From Chitinophaga polysaccharea (GTDB taxonomy: Bacteria; Bacteroidota; Bacteroidia; Chitinophagales; Chitinophagaceae), in the NCBI RefSeq assembly GCF_902150045.1, contig NZ_CABFVU010000001.1, positions 992,001 through 1,056,000 on the forward strand: DNA of 64,000 nucleotides, given 5' to 3'. Position 1 is the stretch's first letter. Every line of letters starts with the position of its first letter. Below the pieces are notes generated by a model that saw only the letters and a list, made by a program, of their open reading frames with translations, was not told the origin of the DNA and searched no databases. Below, piece by piece: positions 61,017-64,000 of this stretch. The translations under genes and the position numbers were made by a program.

Positions 61017-62501
61017 CTATTTACTTAAATCCCATGCTTTTAACCCGTTCAATTTTACCTCCCCGTTTTCTGCGAATACCGAAAAACCAGTAGCTGCCTT
61101 ATCCGGGAATATCAAAGTAGTAAGCACTTTTTCCCCATCGTTTACAAACACTTCTACCGACGATTTATCCAGCAATACCTGTAACCTGATCCTGTTACTG
61201 ACAGGCTGGATGTTCAGGTGCTGTGTATCCTTTCCATCACGGATATACAGCTCATTCCGTTGCACGTTGTAGCCTACTGTTACGTTCTGCGCTATTTTAA
61301 AGCCGAAGTCAGTAGCTGTGCCCGGTGTAAACTCTGCGTCTGCCCAATAGGCGTTCACGTTGAAACCTTTGCTGCTGCTCAACTGCAACTCCTTATTGTT
61401 AAGCGATTGCGCTTTCAGTTGCAGTTGTTGTGCAGCGGGAAGTTTATGAAGATAAGTACTGATCTGTGCAGAAGGCTGCTGAAATAAACGTATACCCGTT
61501 GGCGTAGTTTTCAGTTGCAGGTCGCGGGGAATAGACATTTGCCCGCGCCATGGCGAGGTTGGCGTTTCAAATGGCATTAACCAGCCTATCATCATGCGCT
61601 TATTATCCGGCAGGTTGTTATAGGGAATAGCGGCGTAAAAAGTCCTGCCATAATCCACAAACAGCTGTTCTTCCGGCTTGTTATCGTTAATAAATGTTTT
61701 GCCGTTGAAGTCGCCAATAAAATACTGCATGCCTGTAGCAGCATCCTGGTTCCCGGAAGAGATCATCAGCAACCATTTCTTTTTTGCCGGGTTACCATCA
61801 ACGTTCATGGGTGTGAGCGAGGGGCATTCCCATATTTTACGGGTATCGCCCTGGTTGCCGAATTCGCTCAGCAGTTCCCAGTTCTTCAGGTTGTCGGATG
61901 CATAGAACTGCACTTTATGTTCAGCAGGCACAGCTACTGTCATGAGCCATTTGTGCTGGTCTTCCAGCCATATCACGCTGGGGTCGCGGAAATCTTTTTT
62001 GTGAATATCCACTACCGGGTTGCCCTCATAATTTGTATAGGTTAAACCTCCATCGTTGCTGTATGCAATAAACTGTGATTCCTTTTGCTGCTTTGGCTGA
62101 TCGGCGGTATAAATGGCCACCAGCGGTGCTTTTCCGTTCTTACCAAAACCGCTGCTATTGTGCTTATCCAGTACCGCCGAGCCGGAAAAGATCCAGGTGG
62201 TGGTATCTTTTGTTTCTATTTCTGGTATAGCTACCGGCAGATGGTTCCAGTGCAGCAGGTCTTTACTGGTGGCATGCCCCCAGCTCATATGCCCCCATTT
62301 ATTTTCAAACGGGTTGTGCTGGTAATACAGATGATATACGCCATCCAGGTAAATTAACCCATTGGGATCGTTCAGCCAGTTCCGGGGCGCGGTAAAGTGA
62401 TACACCGGTCTCCACTGAGGAGTAGGCGTTGCATTGTCCTGTGCATATAGCCATCCGGGTAGTAAAGCTGCCAGCAAGATGGAAAAAAGTCTCTTCTTCA
62501 T
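61017..62501 (-). CDS. GH32 fructan hydrolase (exo-levanase/inulinase type)
   Basis: 494 residues with a signal peptide (LFSILLAALLPGWLYAQ), so exported. GH32 five-bladed propeller with all three acidic residues: nucleophile in NWLNDPNG (Asp about 45), transition-state Asp in DFRDPSVIW (about 173) and acid/base in RKIWECPSLTPM (Glu about 225). The C-terminal GH32 beta-sandwich follows (LQVLLDKSSVEVFVNDGEKV, VFAENGEVKLNGLKAWDL). The enzyme hydrolyses fructans such as levan or inulin to fructose; endo or exo action cannot be told by eye. It is 17 bp downstream of the SusD gene at the right edge, and a strong terminator follows, so it ends a fructan utilisation operon whose SusC and other genes lie outside the window. 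Confidence 0.94.
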   Translation of the reverse strand: MKKRLFSILLAALLPGWLYAQDNATPTPQWRPVYHFTAPRNWLNDPNGLIYLDGVYHLYYQHNPFENKWGHMSWGHATSKDLLHWNHLPVAIPEIETKDTTTWIFSGSAVLDKHNSSGFGKNGKAPLVAIYTADQPKQQKESQFIAYSNDGGLTYTNYEGNPVVDIHKKDFRDPSVIWLEDQHKWLMTVAVPAEHKVQFYASDNLKNWELLSEFGNQGDTRKIWECPSLTPMNVDGNPAKKKWLLMISSGNQDAATGMQYFIGDFNGKTFINDNKPEEQLFVDYGRTFYAAIPYNNLPDNKRMMIGWLMPFETPTSPWRGQMSIPRDLQLKTTPTGIRLFQQPSAQISTYLHKLPAAQQLQLKAQSLNNKELQLSSSKGFNVNAYWADAEFTPGTATDFGFKIAQNVTVGYNVQRNELYIRDGKDTQHLNIQPVSNRIRLQVLLDKSSVEVFVNDGEKVLTTLIFPDKAATGFSVFAENGEVKLNGLKAWDLSK

Positions 62502-62518
62502 AACAATGATATTTTATT

Positions 62519-64000
62519 TTACCAGCCAGTGTTTTGTTTATATAACCCTTTGCTGTAGTTAATCTGGTTTAATGGTATGGGCAGGTATTCATCCCTGCCT
62601 TTTTTAAAGGAAGCATCATTCAGGTGAGCCCGGCGTGTTTTTTCCACAGCAAAATAAGCATTGAGATATTCAGCTGCAATACCCCAGCGCACCAGATCGA
62701 AGAAGCGGGAGCCTTCCATGGCAAATTCCAGGCGGCGTTCCCAACGCAGGGCCTGGCGGGCGAAACCGGTGGTCCAGGTGCAGTTAACGCCCGGCTGATA
62801 AGTGTTCATTTTATAACTGGAGGTAGAAGCGCCATTTGCCTGCTTTAATAAACCGGTGCTGGCAGCGGCTCTTGTTCTCACCTGGTTAATGAGAGGTAAT
62901 GCTTCCGCAGCGCGGCCCAGTTCTATCAATGCTTCTGCCTTAAACAACAGCACATCTGCATAACGGATAATTTCCCAGTTCTTGGAGCTCGACATAAAAG
63001 GCGGCACTTTCTGAAACGTAGCATCTCCGGGCAATACCGTTTCTTTCAAACTAAGATAACTGCCATACACTTCAGGAGCGCGCGCCCAGGCACGCTGGTA
63101 AATAAATGCAGGATCATACTTATACGGATGCCCCGGAATAGCTACTGTATGATCTAACCGCGGATCAAAAGTATGGGTTTGAAAATCTGCTTCTGTAGCG
63201 ATGTTGGTATTGTTGAATGTTTCAAACAGGGGAAGCCCGTTGGCGCCTGTCTGAAAAGCATTCACCAGGTTACTGCTGGGCGAGTGGAACCCGCAACAGC
63301 CATAGTCCTGGTTCATAGGATAATCCAGCGCATGACCGTAGTCGAGGCGGCCTTTGGGCGTACCATCATCTTTTGAATACTGGATAGCAAACACAGATTC
63401 CGGGCCATTTTCACCCTTCGACAGGAAGTTATTGGCAAAATCAATTGCCAGCTGGTATTTACCGGAGCTGATCACTTCATCACACAATGAATTTACCTGT
63501 TGCAGCAGCGTAGCATCAATAGCTGTTACGTTATTATTTTCATCCTGTTTATAAGCTTCGTACAACAGTGTTTTAGCCAGGTAAGCCTTTGCTGCAAATT
63601 TATTGGCTCTTCCAACCTGTGGTTGTATATCGGGGAGATGAGCAGCGGCAAAAGTGAAATCATCCGCGATCTTTGTCCATAGTTCCACGTTGGAATAAGT
63701 GCGGTTGGAAATGGTATCGTAGCTTTCCTTAGGCACATTTTCATCGATGTAAGGAACGTATTTGAACAATGTTTTCAGCAGGAAATAATAATGTCCTCTC
63801 AGGAATTTCATTTCCGCCTGCCTTACTACCTTTTCAGGGAAATCATTTTCATTCGCCTTGTTCAAACGGCCCAGGGCGTCATTAACACGGCCTATGCATA
63901 CATACAGGCGAAACCACAGCAAATCGGAAGAACCGTTGTCTATCCTGTTCAGGGAAAAGGTTTCGTAAAAATGAAAGTCGCTGATATCCCCGGCCCCATC
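62519..64000 (-). CDS. SusD/RagB lipoprotein of the fructan locus (5' end cut by window edge)
   Basis: 493 residues are visible. The frame is open to the right edge, so the signal peptide and N-terminus lie outside. The TPR-like helices (LYVCIGRVNDALGRLNKANE, EMKFLRGHYYFLLKTLFKYV, GRANKFAAKAYLAKTLLYEA) and the C-terminal family region (NWEIIRYADVLLFKAEALIE, LRWERRLEFAMEGSRFFDLV, RWGIAAEYLNAYFAVEKTRR, NQINYSKGLYKQNTGW) are clear. SusD binds the glycan at the surface; together with the adjacent GH32 the ligand is likely levan or inulin. The gene ends 17 bp before GH32. A SusC gene is expected just to the right. Confidence 0.92.
   Translation of the reverse strand, partial: DGAGDISDFHFYETFSLNRIDNGSSDLLWFRLYVCIGRVNDALGRLNKANENDFPEKVVRQAEMKFLRGHYYFLLKTLFKYVPYIDENVPKESYDTISNRTYSNVELWTKIADDFTFAAAHLPDIQPQVGRANKFAAKAYLAKTLLYEAYKQDENNNVTAIDATLLQQVNSLCDEVISSGKYQLAIDFANNFLSKGENGPESVFAIQYSKDDGTPKGRLDYGHALDYPMNQDYGCCGFHSPSSNLVNAFQTGANGLPLFETFNNTNIATEADFQTHTFDPRLDHTVAIPGHPYKYDPAFIYQRAWARAPEVYGSYLSLKETVLPGDATFQKVPPFMSSSKNWEIIRYADVLLFKAEALIELGRAAEALPLINQVRTRAAASTGLLKQANGASTSSYKMNTYQPGVNCTWTTGFARQALRWERRLEFAMEGSRFFDLVRWGIAAEYLNAYFAVEKTRRAHLNDASFKKGRDEYLPIPLNQINYSKGLYKQNTGW

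Noticed and set aside
1..64000. tRNA, rRNA or riboswitch in the window
   Set aside because: No cloverleaf, rRNA core or known riboswitch-like conserved block was seen in any gap; all longer gaps are A/T-rich with promoters, repeats or gene remnants.

Overview
This window reads as chromosomal DNA of a glycan-degrading Bacteroidota bacterium, most likely a Chitinophaga-like member of the Chitinophagaceae. The evidence is four SusD and three SusC proteins, a hybrid two-component regulator, an ECF sigma/FecR pair, GH144 enzymes (a family founded on a Chitinophaga enzyme), several promoters that fit the Bacteroidota TAnnTTTG pattern, and weak Shine-Dalgarno sites. No rRNA, tRNA or CRISPR array was seen. 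The genus is inferred from gene content only.

Layout. 1-8322: a GH31 alpha-xylosidase (cut by the left edge), the hybrid two-component regulator upstream of it, and an alginate-lyase-like lipoprotein. 8543-18032: mostly poorly characterised genes, namely an HxlR regulator, a Cys-tailed membrane protein, a DUF4236 protein, two tiny Cys/His proteins, a TPR sensor kinase with its response regulator, a 53-residue peptide gene, an unknown membrane protein and a DUF899 protein. 18241-27435: a SusC/SusD locus with two DUF4959/DUF4998/DUF5000-type lipoproteins and a GntR/LacI-like regulator but no enzyme. A tandem 10-bp repeat lies just downstream of its predicted promoter. 27436-29800: a gene graveyard with remnants of an IS1182-type transposase, an epoxide hydrolase, a GG-type RiPP leader, a VKOR/thioredoxin protein and an HlyD export protein, joined at abrupt breakpoints.

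29801-40529: a compact operon, glpD-glpK-glpF-glycerophosphodiesterase-SusC-SusD, with divergent glpR. The proposed logic is that SusCD brings a glycerophosphodiester-containing compound across the outer membrane, the exported phosphodiesterase releases glycerol 3-phosphate or glycerol, GlpF admits glycerol, GlpK phosphorylates it and GlpD oxidises it. This is the most interesting intact system in the window, because SusCD pairs are usually linked to glycans. 40560-43900: a redox/signalling triad of a cNMP-domain histidine kinase, a receiver-FAD reductase fusion and a ubiquitin-hydrolase-type zinc finger. 44028-58654: a complete predicted beta-1,2-glucan utilisation locus, with ECF sigma, FecR, STN-type SusC, SusD, LamG lipoprotein, two GH144 endo-beta-1,2-glucanases, a GH43-like protein and a GH3 beta-glucosidase.

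58718-60935: four overlapping genes (DoxX-like, DUF2071, membrane-anchored methyltransferase, small membrane protein). 61017-64000: a GH32 fructanase and a SusD (cut by the right edge), the end of a fructan locus. Nearly all genes lie on the minus strand. The exceptions are the genes at 10201, 16287 and glpR, and the remnants on the plus strand in the graveyard. Domain names come from reading the protein sequences; no database search was run.
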